A stretch of DNA of 64,000 bases from Alteraurantiacibacter aquimixticola (GTDB lineage Bacteria > Pseudomonadota > Alphaproteobacteria > Sphingomonadales > Sphingomonadaceae): NCBI RefSeq assembly GCF_004965515.1, contig NZ_SSHH01000001.1, positions 375,280-439,279 of the forward strand, written 5' to 3'. Shown here in pieces: positions 54,089-62,836 of this stretch (position 1 is the stretch's first letter; each line of letters opens with the position of its first letter). A model generated the notes under the pieces. That model did not search any database. It had not been told where the DNA came from and saw only the letters and a list, made by a program, of their open reading frames with translations. The translations under genes were made by a program, and so were the position numbers.

Positions 54089-55918
54089 GTGACGGATGTG
54101 TCCGCCTCCCGTAGCTTGCAGGCCCCGGCCATGACCAGGCAGACGCTTGCCATCTCGCTGGGCCAGTATTCCTCCGCCGGAACTAAGGCGGAGAACCAGG
54201 ATTTCCATGGCGCGCTGACGCCGGACGGCGCGGACCTTGCCACCAAGGGAATCGCGCTCGCCCTTGCCGACGGCATCAGCACCAGTCGGCGCGGGGCGGA
54301 GGCCGCCGCGATCGCGGTCAACAGCTTCCTGACCGATTATTTCTGCACCTCCGAAGGCTGGAGCGTGCGCAAGTCCGGCGAATGCGTGATCGGCGCGACC
54401 AATAGCTGGATGCATGCCGAAAACGCCCGCTACCGCCCGCGTGAAGAAGGCGAGGATCGCGAGGCGGCGGGCCTGATCTGCACGCTGAGCGCGATCGTGT
54501 TCAAATCTCGCAGCGCGCATATCTTCCATGTCGGCGATGCGCAGGTTCTGCGCCTGACGGGCAGGCAGGCCGAAGTGCTCACCACGGAGCATCGCATCCA
54601 TCTGGGCGGCGGGGAGAGCTATCTTGGCCGCGCCATGGGGGCCAATCCGCAGCTGGAAGTCGAATACCGCAAGCTCGCGGTGGAAGCGGGCGATATCTTC
54701 CTGCTCTCGACCGATGGCGTCCACGAATTCGTCGGCACGGCGGACCTGCTTACGGCCATCGAGCAATGTCGCGATCTCGACGAAGCGGCGAAGAGGCTGG
54801 CCGATCTCGCCGCCGATCGCGGCAGCGGCGACAACCTCACCGTGCAGATCGCGCGGGTGGAGAGCCTGCCCCAGGGCGATGTGGGCGACCTGCTGGGCGG
54901 CGACCTGCGCCTCGCCCCCGCACCCGTGCTGGAGGAGGGGCAGGATTTCGAAGGCTATCGCATCCTGCGCCAGCTGCATTCGGGGCCGCGCAGCCATGCC
55001 TATCTCGCGCGCCATGCGGAGGACGATGCCGATGTCGTGATCAAGGTGCCATCCACCGAACGCTCGCAGGACGCCGACGCGCTGGCCGGCCTGCTGCTGG
55101 AAGAATGGGTGATGCGGCGGCTCGACCATCCCAACCTGCTCTCCGCCGTCCCCCTGCATGCCGCGCGGGCCCATGTCTTTTCGGTCAGCCGCCATGTTTC
55201 GGGGCGCACGCTGCACCAGTGGATCCTCGACAATGCGCCCGGCCAGATCGCGCCCGTGCGCCGGATAGTGAACCAGGTTTCCGCTGGCCTTGAGGCGATG
55301 CACCGCCGCGAAATGCTCCATCGCGACCTGCGCCCCCACAACATCATGATCGATGAGAGCGGCCATGCGACGATCATCGATTTCGGCTCCACCCAGGTGG
55401 CGGGGCTGGACGAGATCGCGATGCCGGAGATGGAGGATGCGGCCTATGCCGGCACGATCCAGTATTCCGCGCCCGAGCTTTATCTGGGCGAAGCGGCGAG
55501 CGTTGCGAGCGATGTCTTCTCGCTCGGCGTCATCGCCTACCACATGCTGACCGGCAGCCTGCCCTATGGTGCACGCGTATCCGCCGCCGACACGGCAAGG
55601 GCGCAGCGCAAGCTTGCCTATATCCCCGCCGCCTCGCGCAATCCGGACATTCCCGAATGGGTCGATGCCGCGCTGGCCCGTGCCGTCGCCGTCGATCCGG
55701 CCAAACGTTACGCCACACCGGCGGAGTTTGTGAGCGATCTTGCCCGCCCCAATCCGGAGCTGCTGCGCAATACGCTGCCCCTGTTGCAGCGCGGTTCGCT
55801 CAACACGTGGCGGCTGATCGCGTTGGTGCTGGCGGCCGCACTCGTCATTTCCATCATCACCCGGCCGGATTTTGCCCCGAGCCGTCCACCTGCAGAAAAA
55901 GAGGAGTCAGACCCATGA
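54089..55918 (+). CDS. PP2C phosphatase - Ser/Thr protein kinase fusion, membrane anchored
   Basis: 609 residues: PP2C-type phosphatase (about 20-255; ALADGIST, FHVGDAQVLRL, LLSTDGVHEFV, GSGDNLTVQIA) followed by a eukaryotic-like kinase (about 285-550; Lys319 in VVIKVPS, HRDLRPHNIMID with Asp413, DFG with Asp431, YSAPE activation segment) and one C-terminal membrane helix (about 574-591). Both catalytic centres look intact. In Pseudomonas aeruginosa a similar kinase gene sits beside nirB in the nas cluster, as I recall. Target unknown; transporters, NasT or nitrate/nitrite reductase are candidates. GTG start with GGGAGGCG upstream; overlaps cynS (ATGA). Confidence 0.9.
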   Translation: MTDVSASRSLQAPAMTRQTLAISLGQYSSAGTKAENQDFHGALTPDGADLATKGIALALADGISTSRRGAEAAAIAVNSFLTDYFCTSEGWSVRKSGECVIGATNSWMHAENARYRPREEGEDREAAGLICTLSAIVFKSRSAHIFHVGDAQVLRLTGRQAEVLTTEHRIHLGGGESYLGRAMGANPQLEVEYRKLAVEAGDIFLLSTDGVHEFVGTADLLTAIEQCRDLDEAAKRLADLAADRGSGDNLTVQIARVESLPQGDVGDLLGGDLRLAPAPVLEEGQDFEGYRILRQLHSGPRSHAYLARHAEDDADVVIKVPSTERSQDADALAGLLLEEWVMRRLDHPNLLSAVPLHAARAHVFSVSRHVSGRTLHQWILDNAPGQIAPVRRIVNQVSAGLEAMHRREMLHRDLRPHNIMIDESGHATIIDFGSTQVAGLDEIAMPEMEDAAYAGTIQYSAPELYLGEAASVASDVFSLGVIAYHMLTGSLPYGARVSAADTARAQRKLAYIPAASRNPDIPEWVDAALARAVAVDPAKRYATPAEFVSDLARPNPELLRNTLPLLQRGSLNTWRLIALVLAAALVISIITRPDFAPSRPPAEKEESDP

Positions 55919-56358
55919 TGACCAAATCCGATGTCACCACCATGATCCGCGCCGCCAAGCGCGAAAAGCAGATCAGCTGGGCGGAGATTGCCGCTGCTGC
56001 GGGGCAGAGTGAGGTCTTCGTCACCTCCGCCTGCCTCGGCATGAACAGCCTGCTGCCCGAACCGGCGGCAAAAGTGGCAAAGCTGCTCGACCTTCCGGAA
56101 GAGGCGGTGACGGTGCTCACCGAATTCCCCACCAAGCAGTTCGACAAACTCGTGCCGACCGATCCCTGCATCTATCGCTGGTACGAAATCACCGGCGTCT
56201 TCGGAGAGGCCTTCAAGGAGCTGGTGCAGGAGAAATTCGGTGACGGGATCATGAGTGCGATCGATTTCGACATGGAGATCGAGAAAGTCGAGCATGAGAA
56301 GGGCGACCGCGTAAAGGTTGTGATGAGCGGGAAATTCCTGCCCTACAAAAGCTGGTAA
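55915..56358 (+). CDS. cynS: Cyanate hydratase (cyanase)
   Basis: 147 residues: an N-terminal helical HTH-like domain and the decamer-forming C-terminal domain. Active-site residues Arg88, Glu91 and Ser114 match E. coli Arg96, Glu99 and Ser122 with a constant offset of eight. It converts cyanate plus bicarbonate to ammonia and two CO2. It is translationally coupled to the kinase gene, so cyanate is treated as part of the nitrogen supply here. No cynT carbonic anhydrase adjoins it. Confidence 0.95.
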   Translation: MMTKSDVTTMIRAAKREKQISWAEIAAAAGQSEVFVTSACLGMNSLLPEPAAKVAKLLDLPEEAVTVLTEFPTKQFDKLVPTDPCIYRWYEITGVFGEAFKELVQEKFGDGIMSAIDFDMEIEKVEHEKGDRVKVVMSGKFLPYKSW

Positions 56359-56360
56359 AC

Positions 56361-56552
56361 GTGCAACGGTGGCGGTGGGCCGTTGCTGCACTGCAAAAAG
56401 AGGCTTGCCGCCACCTGCCCGAATCGGCTATTGCCATTTCCAGCAAGTGTTGTGCCCGTCCATCGGTGGACGATCCGGCCCTCTCGCTGACAGATCAAAT
56501 CACAACGTGGCAATGGCGCCGCCAGTCTTTCGCAAGACTTGGCGGCTTTTTT
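56361..56552 (+). promoter_or_regulatory. NasT-type antitermination leader before nirB
   Basis: Shares GCTGCACTGCAAAAAG (56385-56400), CGTGGCAATGGCGCCGCC (56506-56523) and GGCGGCTTTTTTGCGT (56541-56556) with the nrtA leader in the same order and similar spacing. A GTGCAACGG/CCGTTGCTGCAC stem (56361-56392) would compete with the first block. The arrangement fits an ANTAR-controlled leader giving the nirB-nirD-nasA-cobA part its own nitrate switch. Confidence 0.75.
56518..56552 (+). terminator. Intrinsic terminator in the nirB leader
   Basis: GCCGCCA (56518-56524) and GTCTT (56525-56529) pair with AAGAC (56534-56538) and TGGCGGC (56540-56546) around a TCGC loop with one bulged T, followed by six T (56547-56552). 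It ends 29 bases before the nirB start. Confidence 0.88.
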
Positions 56553-56581
56553 GCGTGCGTTGTCGACAAGGGACTTGGACG

Positions 56582-59068
56582 ATGAACGCCCAGACGACAA
56601 TCGAGACGCCGAAGCGCGAGAAGCTGGTGGTGATCGGCAACGGCATGGCCGGCTGCCGCGCGGTGGAGGAAGTGCTCGAGCGCGATGCCGACCGCTACGA
56701 CATCACCATTTTCGGGGCCGAGCCGCGGGTCAATTACAACCGCATCATGCTTTCCCCTGTGCTGGCGGGCGAAAAGACCTTCGAAGAGATCGTGATCAAC
56801 GGGCAGGACTGGTACGATGACAATGGCATCACGCTGGTCGGCGGCGATCCGGTCGATCATATCGATCGCGAGGCGAAGACGGTCGTCAGCCGCTCGGGCC
56901 GGGTAGAGCCTTACGACAAGTTGCTGATCGCCACCGGCTCCGATCCCTTCATCATTCCCATTCCCGGAAACGACCTTGAAGGCGTGGTGACGTTCCGCGA
57001 CCTCGACGATGTCGACACAATGCTCGCCGCTGCGGAGAAGGGCGGTGATGCAGTGGTGATCGGCGGTGGCCTGCTCGGGCTGGAGGCTGCGCATGGCCTC
57101 TCGCTTCGCGGCATGAAGGTCACCGTCGTTCACCTCATGCCCACACTGATGGAACGCCAGCTCGACGAGGCGGCGGGCTACCTGCTGCGGCAGGAACTGG
57201 AAGGCCGCGGCCAGACGATCCTCACCAGCGCCAACACCAAGGTGATCCACGGCGTCGAAGGCAAGGTCGTCGGCATCGAGCTGGAAGACGGGACGAAGGT
57301 GAAGGCCGACATCGTGGTGATGGCCGCGGGCATCAAGCCTGCGACCGGCCTCGCCAAGGGTGCGAACCTCGAATGCGAGCGCGGGATCGTGGTGGATGAC
57401 CACATGGTCACGTCGGACCCTGATATCCTGGCGGTGGGCGAATGCGTCCAGCATCGCGGGGCTTGCTACGGCCTCGTCGCGCCGCTGTGGGAGATGTGCC
57501 GATCGCTGGCAGATCACCTGACCGAACAGCCCAGTGGCTATGAAGGATCGGTCACCTCGACCAAGCTTAAGGTTTCGGGCATCGATTTGTTTTCGGCAGG
57601 CGATTTCTCCGGCGGAGAGGATTGCGAGGATATCGTGATGCGCGATGCCTCTCGCGGCATCTACAAGCGCGTGGTGGTCAAGGACGGCAAGATCGTCGGC
57701 GCGGTGCTCTATGGCGATACGGCCGACGGCAACTGGTATTTCGACCTCCTGAAGAAGGAGGAGGATATCTCCGACATTCGCGAGGCGCTGATCTTCGGAC
57801 AGGCCTTTGCCAGCGGCGGAGGTGCCCTTGCGGACCCTAATGCCGCCGTTGCCGCCCTGTCGGATGATGCGGAAATCTGCGGCTGCAACGGCGTCTCCAA
57901 GGGCAAGGTCGTCCAGTGCATCAATGGAGGCGCCCACAGCCTCGATGCGGTGCGCTCCACCTGCAAGGCCTCGGCCAGCTGCGGCTCCTGCACCAATCTC
58001 GTCGAAAGCCTGCTGGCGATCACTTTGGGCGAGGACGCGGTCGCAAGCGGCCCCAAGACCATGTGCAAGTGCACCAGCTTCACCCATGACGATGTGCGCC
58101 GCCTGATCCTGGAAAAGGAACTGAAAGTCATCCCGCAGGTGATGCAGGAACTGCACTGGACCACCCCCGATGGCTGTTCCAGCTGCCGCCCCGCGCTCAA
58201 TTACTATCTGCTCTGCGCATGGCCCGGCGAATATGAGGATGACGAGAAGAGCCGCTTCGTCAATGAGCGCCTGCACGCCAATATCCAGAAGGACGGCACC
58301 TACTCCGTCGTGCCGCGCATGTGGGGCGGGCTGACCAGCCCCAAGGAACTGCGCGCGATTGCCGACGTGGTCGAGAAATACGATGCGCCGATGGTCAAGG
58401 TGACCGGCGGCCAGCGGCTCGACATCTTCGGCATCAAGAAGGAAGACCTTCCTGCCGTCTGGGCCGATCTCAACGCCGCCGGCATGGTCTCGGGCCACGC
58501 ATACGGCAAGGCGCTGCGCACGGTGAAGACCTGCGTCGGCAGCGAATGGTGCCGCTTCGGCACGCAGGATTCGACCGGGCTCGGGGTCAAGATCGAGAAG
58601 ATGACCTGGGGCAGCTACATGCCGCACAAGTTCAAGATCGCCGTCAGCGGCTGCCCGCGCAATTGCGCCGAAGCGACGATCAAGGATTTCGGCGTGGTCT
58701 GCGTCGACAGCGGTTACGAGCTGCATGTCGGCGGCAATGGCGGGATCAAGGTCCGCGCCACGGACCTGCTGTGCAAGGTTGAGACCGAGGAGGAGGCGAT
58801 GGAACATTGCGCCGCCTTCATCCAGCTCTATCGCGAGGATGCGCATTACCTCGAACGCACGGCCCCCTGGCTGGAGCGCAAGGGCCTCGACTGGATCAAG
58901 TCGCAGCTGTTCGACGATCCGGAACGGATCACCCGCCTCGCCGCGCGCTTCCGCCTGTCGCAGAAATACTGGCAGGTCGATCCCTGGGCGGGCCGTGCGG
59001 CAGGCGCCCACAAGGACCTGCACAGCCACATCGCCGAAATCCGCCCGCTTGAAATGGAGAATGCATGA
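56582..59068 (+). CDS. nirB: NADH-dependent nitrite reductase, large subunit
   Basis: 828 residues, reducing nitrite to ammonia with NADH. FAD-binding GNGMAG (19-24), NADH-binding VVIGGGLLGLEAAHGL (about 158), a BFD-type [2Fe-2S] region with CGCNGVSKG (Cys433, Cys435) and CGSC, and the siroheme/[4Fe-4S] motif Cys651-x5-Cys657 and Cys691-x3-Cys695 (SGCPRNCAEA). Complete, overlapping nirD by four bases. Expression probably depends on the leader just upstream. Confidence 0.96.
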   Translation: MNAQTTIETPKREKLVVIGNGMAGCRAVEEVLERDADRYDITIFGAEPRVNYNRIMLSPVLAGEKTFEEIVINGQDWYDDNGITLVGGDPVDHIDREAKTVVSRSGRVEPYDKLLIATGSDPFIIPIPGNDLEGVVTFRDLDDVDTMLAAAEKGGDAVVIGGGLLGLEAAHGLSLRGMKVTVVHLMPTLMERQLDEAAGYLLRQELEGRGQTILTSANTKVIHGVEGKVVGIELEDGTKVKADIVVMAAGIKPATGLAKGANLECERGIVVDDHMVTSDPDILAVGECVQHRGACYGLVAPLWEMCRSLADHLTEQPSGYEGSVTSTKLKVSGIDLFSAGDFSGGEDCEDIVMRDASRGIYKRVVVKDGKIVGAVLYGDTADGNWYFDLLKKEEDISDIREALIFGQAFASGGGALADPNAAVAALSDDAEICGCNGVSKGKVVQCINGGAHSLDAVRSTCKASASCGSCTNLVESLLAITLGEDAVASGPKTMCKCTSFTHDDVRRLILEKELKVIPQVMQELHWTTPDGCSSCRPALNYYLLCAWPGEYEDDEKSRFVNERLHANIQKDGTYSVVPRMWGGLTSPKELRAIADVVEKYDAPMVKVTGGQRLDIFGIKKEDLPAVWADLNAAGMVSGHAYGKALRTVKTCVGSEWCRFGTQDSTGLGVKIEKMTWGSYMPHKFKIAVSGCPRNCAEATIKDFGVVCVDSGYELHVGGNGGIKVRATDLLCKVETEEEAMEHCAAFIQLYREDAHYLERTAPWLERKGLDWIKSQLFDDPERITRLAARFRLSQKYWQVDPWAGRAAGAHKDLHSHIAEIRPLEMENA

Positions 59069-59454
59069 TGTCCGCCACGGTCGGCAAATGGCTCGATATC
59101 GGTCCCACCACGCAGATCGAGCCGGGCACGGCGCGCACGCTGCCGGTGGCAGGGGCGGACGAGATCGCCGTCTTCCACACCATGCGCGGCGAGTTCTACG
59201 CGCTGGTCAACAAGTGCCCGCACAAGCAGGGCCCGCTCAGCCAGGGCATCATCCATGGCGACAGCGTCTCCTGTCCGCTGCACAATTGGCGCATCTCGCT
59301 GAAAAGCGGCGAGGCGCTGGGCGATGACAAGGGCTGCACCCCCACCATCCCGCTGAAAGTGGACAATGGCCGCATCTACCTGCTGCGAGAGGCGGTGATC
59401 CCTACCGGCCCTTTTGACGAACCCGCGCCCGCGGCGCAGGTCGCGGCGGCCTGA
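59065..59454 (+). CDS. nirD: Nitrite reductase small subunit
   Basis: 129 residues with a Rieske-type fold; here the ligand motifs CPHKQGP (Cys51, His53) and CPLHNW (Cys70, His73) are present, so it may hold a real [2Fe-2S] cluster, unlike some enterobacterial NirD. Partner of NirB in the cytosol. Overlaps nirB by ATGA and is two bases before nasA. Confidence 0.93.
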   Translation: MMSATVGKWLDIGPTTQIEPGTARTLPVAGADEIAVFHTMRGEFYALVNKCPHKQGPLSQGIIHGDSVSCPLHNWRISLKSGEALGDDKGCTPTIPLKVDNGRIYLLREAVIPTGPFDEPAPAAQVAAA

Positions 59455-59456
59455 TC

Positions 59457-62027
59457 TTGGCAAAGGGCGCGCCCATCAACACCACCTGCGCCTATTGCGG
59501 CGTGGGATGCGGAATTGCCGCTCAGGTAAAGGGCGCGCGCGAAGTCACCATCAAGGGCGACAAGACGCACCCTGCCAATCATGGCCGGTTGTGCTCCAAG
59601 GGTACCTATTTGGGTGAGACGCTGGAGCTGGAAGGCCGCTTGCTGCACCCGATGCTGGGCGAGCGGCGAGCGAGCTGGGATGAGGCGCTGGACGATGTGG
59701 CAGAGCGCCTGCAGAGCGTAATCGCCGAGCACGGCCCCGAAAGCGTGGCCTTCTACGTTTCCGGCCAGTTGCTGACCGAGGACTATTACGTCGCCAACAA
59801 GCTCGCCAAGGGCTTTATCGGCACGGGGACCATCGACACCAATTCGCGCCTTTGCATGGCGAGTGCGGTTGCCGCGCATAACCGCGCATTCGGCGAGGAC
59901 GTGGTGCCTTGCAGTTACGAGGATCTCGATTGCGCGGACCTGGTCGTGCTTGTCGGCTCCAACACCGCGTGGTGCCATCCGGTCATCTGGCAGCGGATCG
60001 AGAAACTGCGCGAGCGGCGTGGGACGAAGCTGGTCGTGATCGACCCGCGGCGCACCGAAACCGCGGCACTGGCCGACCTGCACATTCCTGTCGCCCCCGA
60101 TGGCGATATCGCGCTGTTCAATGCGCTGCTCGATGCGGTGGCGAAGCGCGGCGGGCTGGATGCGAAGTTCCTGCGCGACCAGTGCGAGGTGCCCGAGGGC
60201 TTCTTCGCCGGGCTTTCCGGCGAGCATGGTGTCAATCCGCAGATCTTCGCCAAGCTGGTCGACCTCCTTATGGAACGCCCGCGCATGCTCACCCTGTTCA
60301 GCCAGGGTGCCAACCAGTCCGCCTGCGGGACGGACAAGGGCAATGCGATCATCAATTTCCACCTCGCAACGGGCCGCATCAACCGGCTGGGCGCGGGACC
60401 TTTCAGCATTACCGGCCAGCCCAATGCGATGGGCGGACGCGAAGTGGGCGGGCTTGCCAACACGCTCGCCTGCCACCTTGGCTTTTCCGAGGATGAGCGC
60501 GCCGATGTCGCGGGTTTCTGGAAGACCGATCGCCTGTGTTCCGGGCAGGGCTTGAAGGCGGTCGACCTGTTCCGCGCCGTGCATGAGGGGCGGATCAAGT
60601 TCCTCTGGGTGATGGCGACCAATCCGGCGGTGTCGATGCCCGATGCGGGCTTCGTGCGCGAGGCGCTGGCGCGCTGCCCGAACATCGTGGTCTCGGACGT
60701 GATTGCCGATACCGACACGGCGAAGTTCGCCCATGTGCGCCTGCCCGCGCTCGGCTGGGCGGAGAAGGATGGGACGGTCACCAATTCCGAACGCCGCGTC
60801 TCGCGCCAGCGGGCGCTGCTCGCTGCTCCCGGAGAGGCGCGGGCCGACTGGCGGATCGTCTGCGATGTCGCCGCTCGGCTGGGACACGGGCGGCACTTCG
60901 ACTTTACCTCGCCCGCAGCAATCTTCCGCGAATACGCGGCGATGACGGCACTTGCCGGTCGCCATGGCAAGAAGCTCGACCTCACCCAATGGGCTGATTG
61001 CAGCGATCGCGATTATGAGCGGATGCTGCCCTTCCAGTGGGGCGGCACGCATCCGCTGCGGCACGGCTTTGCCACCAGCGACGGCAAGGCGCGGCTGATC
61101 GCCGTGACCGCACCTAAAACGCAAGTGGATGGAATGGTGCTCAATACCGGCCGCTATCGCGACCAGTGGCACACGATGACGCGCACCGGCCTCAGCCCCT
61201 CGCTCTCTGTCCATCGACGCGAGCCGCTGGTGGAAGTGCATCCCGCCGATGCCGAACGTCTTGCGCTCGAGGATGGCGGGCTGGCGTGCGTTTCCAGCGC
61301 GGCGGGGGAAAGCATCTATCGCGTGGCGGTGAGCGATGGGCAGGTGACCGGCCAGATCTTCGTGCCGATGCATTTCACCGATGCCAATTCGGGCGGCGGG
61401 CGTACGGGCCTGCTGGTAGAGGCGAAGACCGATCCCGTTTCTGGCCAGCCCGCCTTCAAGAACGTCGCTGCCGATATCGCGCCCTGGCAGCCCGAATGGC
61501 GCGCCTTCCTGCTCACCCGTACCCGCGTGCAGCCCGACTGCACCTATTGGGCGCAAATGCGCGTGAAAGGCGGCTGGCTGACCGAGCTTGCGGGGCTGGG
61601 CGCCGTGGATATCGATGCGTTGCTGCCCGAGGGCATGCGGCGCGAGGTCGCCGATATCGCACGCGGCATGCGCCGGGTCACGGTGGGCGATGAAGACGGA
61701 CAGATGCTGGCCGCGCTCTATCTCACCCGGTCCGGCGAACTGCCTGCGCGCGACTGGATCGTACGCCAATTCGCCGCGCCCGATGCCAGCGACCATGAGT
61801 TGCTTGCCGGACGTCCCGCCATCGCCTTGCCCGATCGCGGCAAGGTCGTCTGCGTCTGTCACGATGTGGGAGAGAACACCATTCGCGAAGCCGCCGCCAA
61901 CGGCGCGAATACGGTTCAGGCGGTTGGCGAGGCGACCTGTGCGGGGACCAATTGCGGGTCCTGTCGCACGCTGATCGCGCAGATCATAGAAGAGACGGAT
62001 GCCACCGTCAGGGAGGCTGCGGAATGA
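59457..62027 (+). CDS. nasA: Assimilatory nitrate reductase catalytic subunit with C-terminal BFD domain
   Basis: 856 residues of the Mo-bisMGD oxidoreductase family: [4Fe-4S] ligands Cys11, Cys14, Cys18 and Cys46, molybdopterin region LTEDYYVANKLAKGFIGTGTIDTNSRLCMASA, GQPNAMGGREVGG, and molydopterin-dinucleotide domain with NTGRYRDQWHTMTRTG. A C-terminal bacterioferritin-associated-ferredoxin-like [2Fe-2S] domain (Cys799, Cys801, Cys833, Cys836) is fused, giving a built-in electron entry. The start appears to be TTG at 59457; no ATG lies between the nirD stop and the first conserved cysteine. Confidence 0.95.
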   Translation: MAKGAPINTTCAYCGVGCGIAAQVKGAREVTIKGDKTHPANHGRLCSKGTYLGETLELEGRLLHPMLGERRASWDEALDDVAERLQSVIAEHGPESVAFYVSGQLLTEDYYVANKLAKGFIGTGTIDTNSRLCMASAVAAHNRAFGEDVVPCSYEDLDCADLVVLVGSNTAWCHPVIWQRIEKLRERRGTKLVVIDPRRTETAALADLHIPVAPDGDIALFNALLDAVAKRGGLDAKFLRDQCEVPEGFFAGLSGEHGVNPQIFAKLVDLLMERPRMLTLFSQGANQSACGTDKGNAIINFHLATGRINRLGAGPFSITGQPNAMGGREVGGLANTLACHLGFSEDERADVAGFWKTDRLCSGQGLKAVDLFRAVHEGRIKFLWVMATNPAVSMPDAGFVREALARCPNIVVSDVIADTDTAKFAHVRLPALGWAEKDGTVTNSERRVSRQRALLAAPGEARADWRIVCDVAARLGHGRHFDFTSPAAIFREYAAMTALAGRHGKKLDLTQWADCSDRDYERMLPFQWGGTHPLRHGFATSDGKARLIAVTAPKTQVDGMVLNTGRYRDQWHTMTRTGLSPSLSVHRREPLVEVHPADAERLALEDGGLACVSSAAGESIYRVAVSDGQVTGQIFVPMHFTDANSGGGRTGLLVEAKTDPVSGQPAFKNVAADIAPWQPEWRAFLLTRTRVQPDCTYWAQMRVKGGWLTELAGLGAVDIDALLPEGMRREVADIARGMRRVTVGDEDGQMLAALYLTRSGELPARDWIVRQFAAPDASDHELLAGRPAIALPDRGKVVCVCHDVGENTIREAAANGANTVQAVGEATCAGTNCGSCRTLIAQIIEETDATVREAAE

Positions 62028-62836
62028 CCAAGATTGCAAAAGGCGAAGTCTGGGGCGAAGTCTGGCTGGTCGGTGCAGGTCCGGGCGATCCCGACCTGCT
62101 GACCCGCAAGGCCGAACGGCTGATTGGCGCTGCCAGCGTGGTCTTCCACGATGCGCTGGTGGGCCCGGGCGTGCTCGACCTGATCCCCGCGGATGTCCGG
62201 CGCGTTTCGGTGGGCAAGCGCGCTGGCCGCCATTCGAAGGACCAGAAGACGATCGATCAGCTAATCGTCGAAGCAGCGCTGGCGGGTGAACGGGTGGTTC
62301 GTCTCAAAGGCGGCGACCCGTCGATCTTTGGTCGCTCCATGGAAGAGCTGACGGCTTGCCGCGAGGCGGGCATTTCGGTGCGCATCTGCCCCGGCATCAC
62401 CGCCGCCAGTGCGGCTTCGGCCAGCCTGGGCACCTCCTTGACCCTTCGTGGACTGGCCCGGCGGCTGACCTTCGTCACCGCCCACACGAAGAAGGGGCAG
62501 CTGCTCGCGCTCGACTGGCAGGCGCTGGCCGATCCGCAGGCGACACTTGCCATCTATATGGGCAAGAGCTCGGCCCCCGAGATCGCCAAAGGGCTGATGG
62601 AAGCCGGCATGGCGGGCGATACGCCGGTGGCGATGGTGGAGAATGCCAGCCTGCCGGAGGAGAAGATCTTCCGCACTCGCCTTGACCTGCTGCCTCTCGG
62701 TGCGAAGACCGCGCTTGGCTCCGGCCCGGCGCTGCTGCTGATCGGCTGCATTGCCGAACGCAACGAGGAGGTGGCACTGCATGAGGCGAAAGCGGAACTG
62801 GCCCGCACTCTCGCACAGCAAGAGCCTGAAGCCTAA
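62024..62836 (+). CDS. cobA: Uroporphyrinogen-III C-methyltransferase
   Basis: 270 residues of the SUMT family, making precorrin-2 for siroheme needed by NirB. VWLVGAGPGDPDLLTRKAERLI, VRLKGGDPSIFGRSMEEL, PGITAASAASASLGTSLTLRG and YMGKSSAPEIAKGLM are the usual blocks. It lacks the CysG dehydrogenase/chelatase part, which must be elsewhere. Overlaps nasA (ATGA) and ends four bases into the convergent glycosyltransferase gene. Confidence 0.95.
   Translation: MTKIAKGEVWGEVWLVGAGPGDPDLLTRKAERLIGAASVVFHDALVGPGVLDLIPADVRRVSVGKRAGRHSKDQKTIDQLIVEAALAGERVVRLKGGDPSIFGRSMEELTACREAGISVRICPGITAASAASASLGTSLTLRGLARRLTFVTAHTKKGQLLALDWQALADPQATLAIYMGKSSAPEIAKGLMEAGMAGDTPVAMVENASLPEEKIFRTRLDLLPLGAKTALGSGPALLLIGCIAERNEEVALHEAKAELARTLAQQEPEA

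Noticed and set aside
56495-62039. Long minus-strand open frames opposite nirB and nasA
   Set aside because: Translations are His/Arg/Gly-rich without domains, while the plus strand encodes well-known enzymes.
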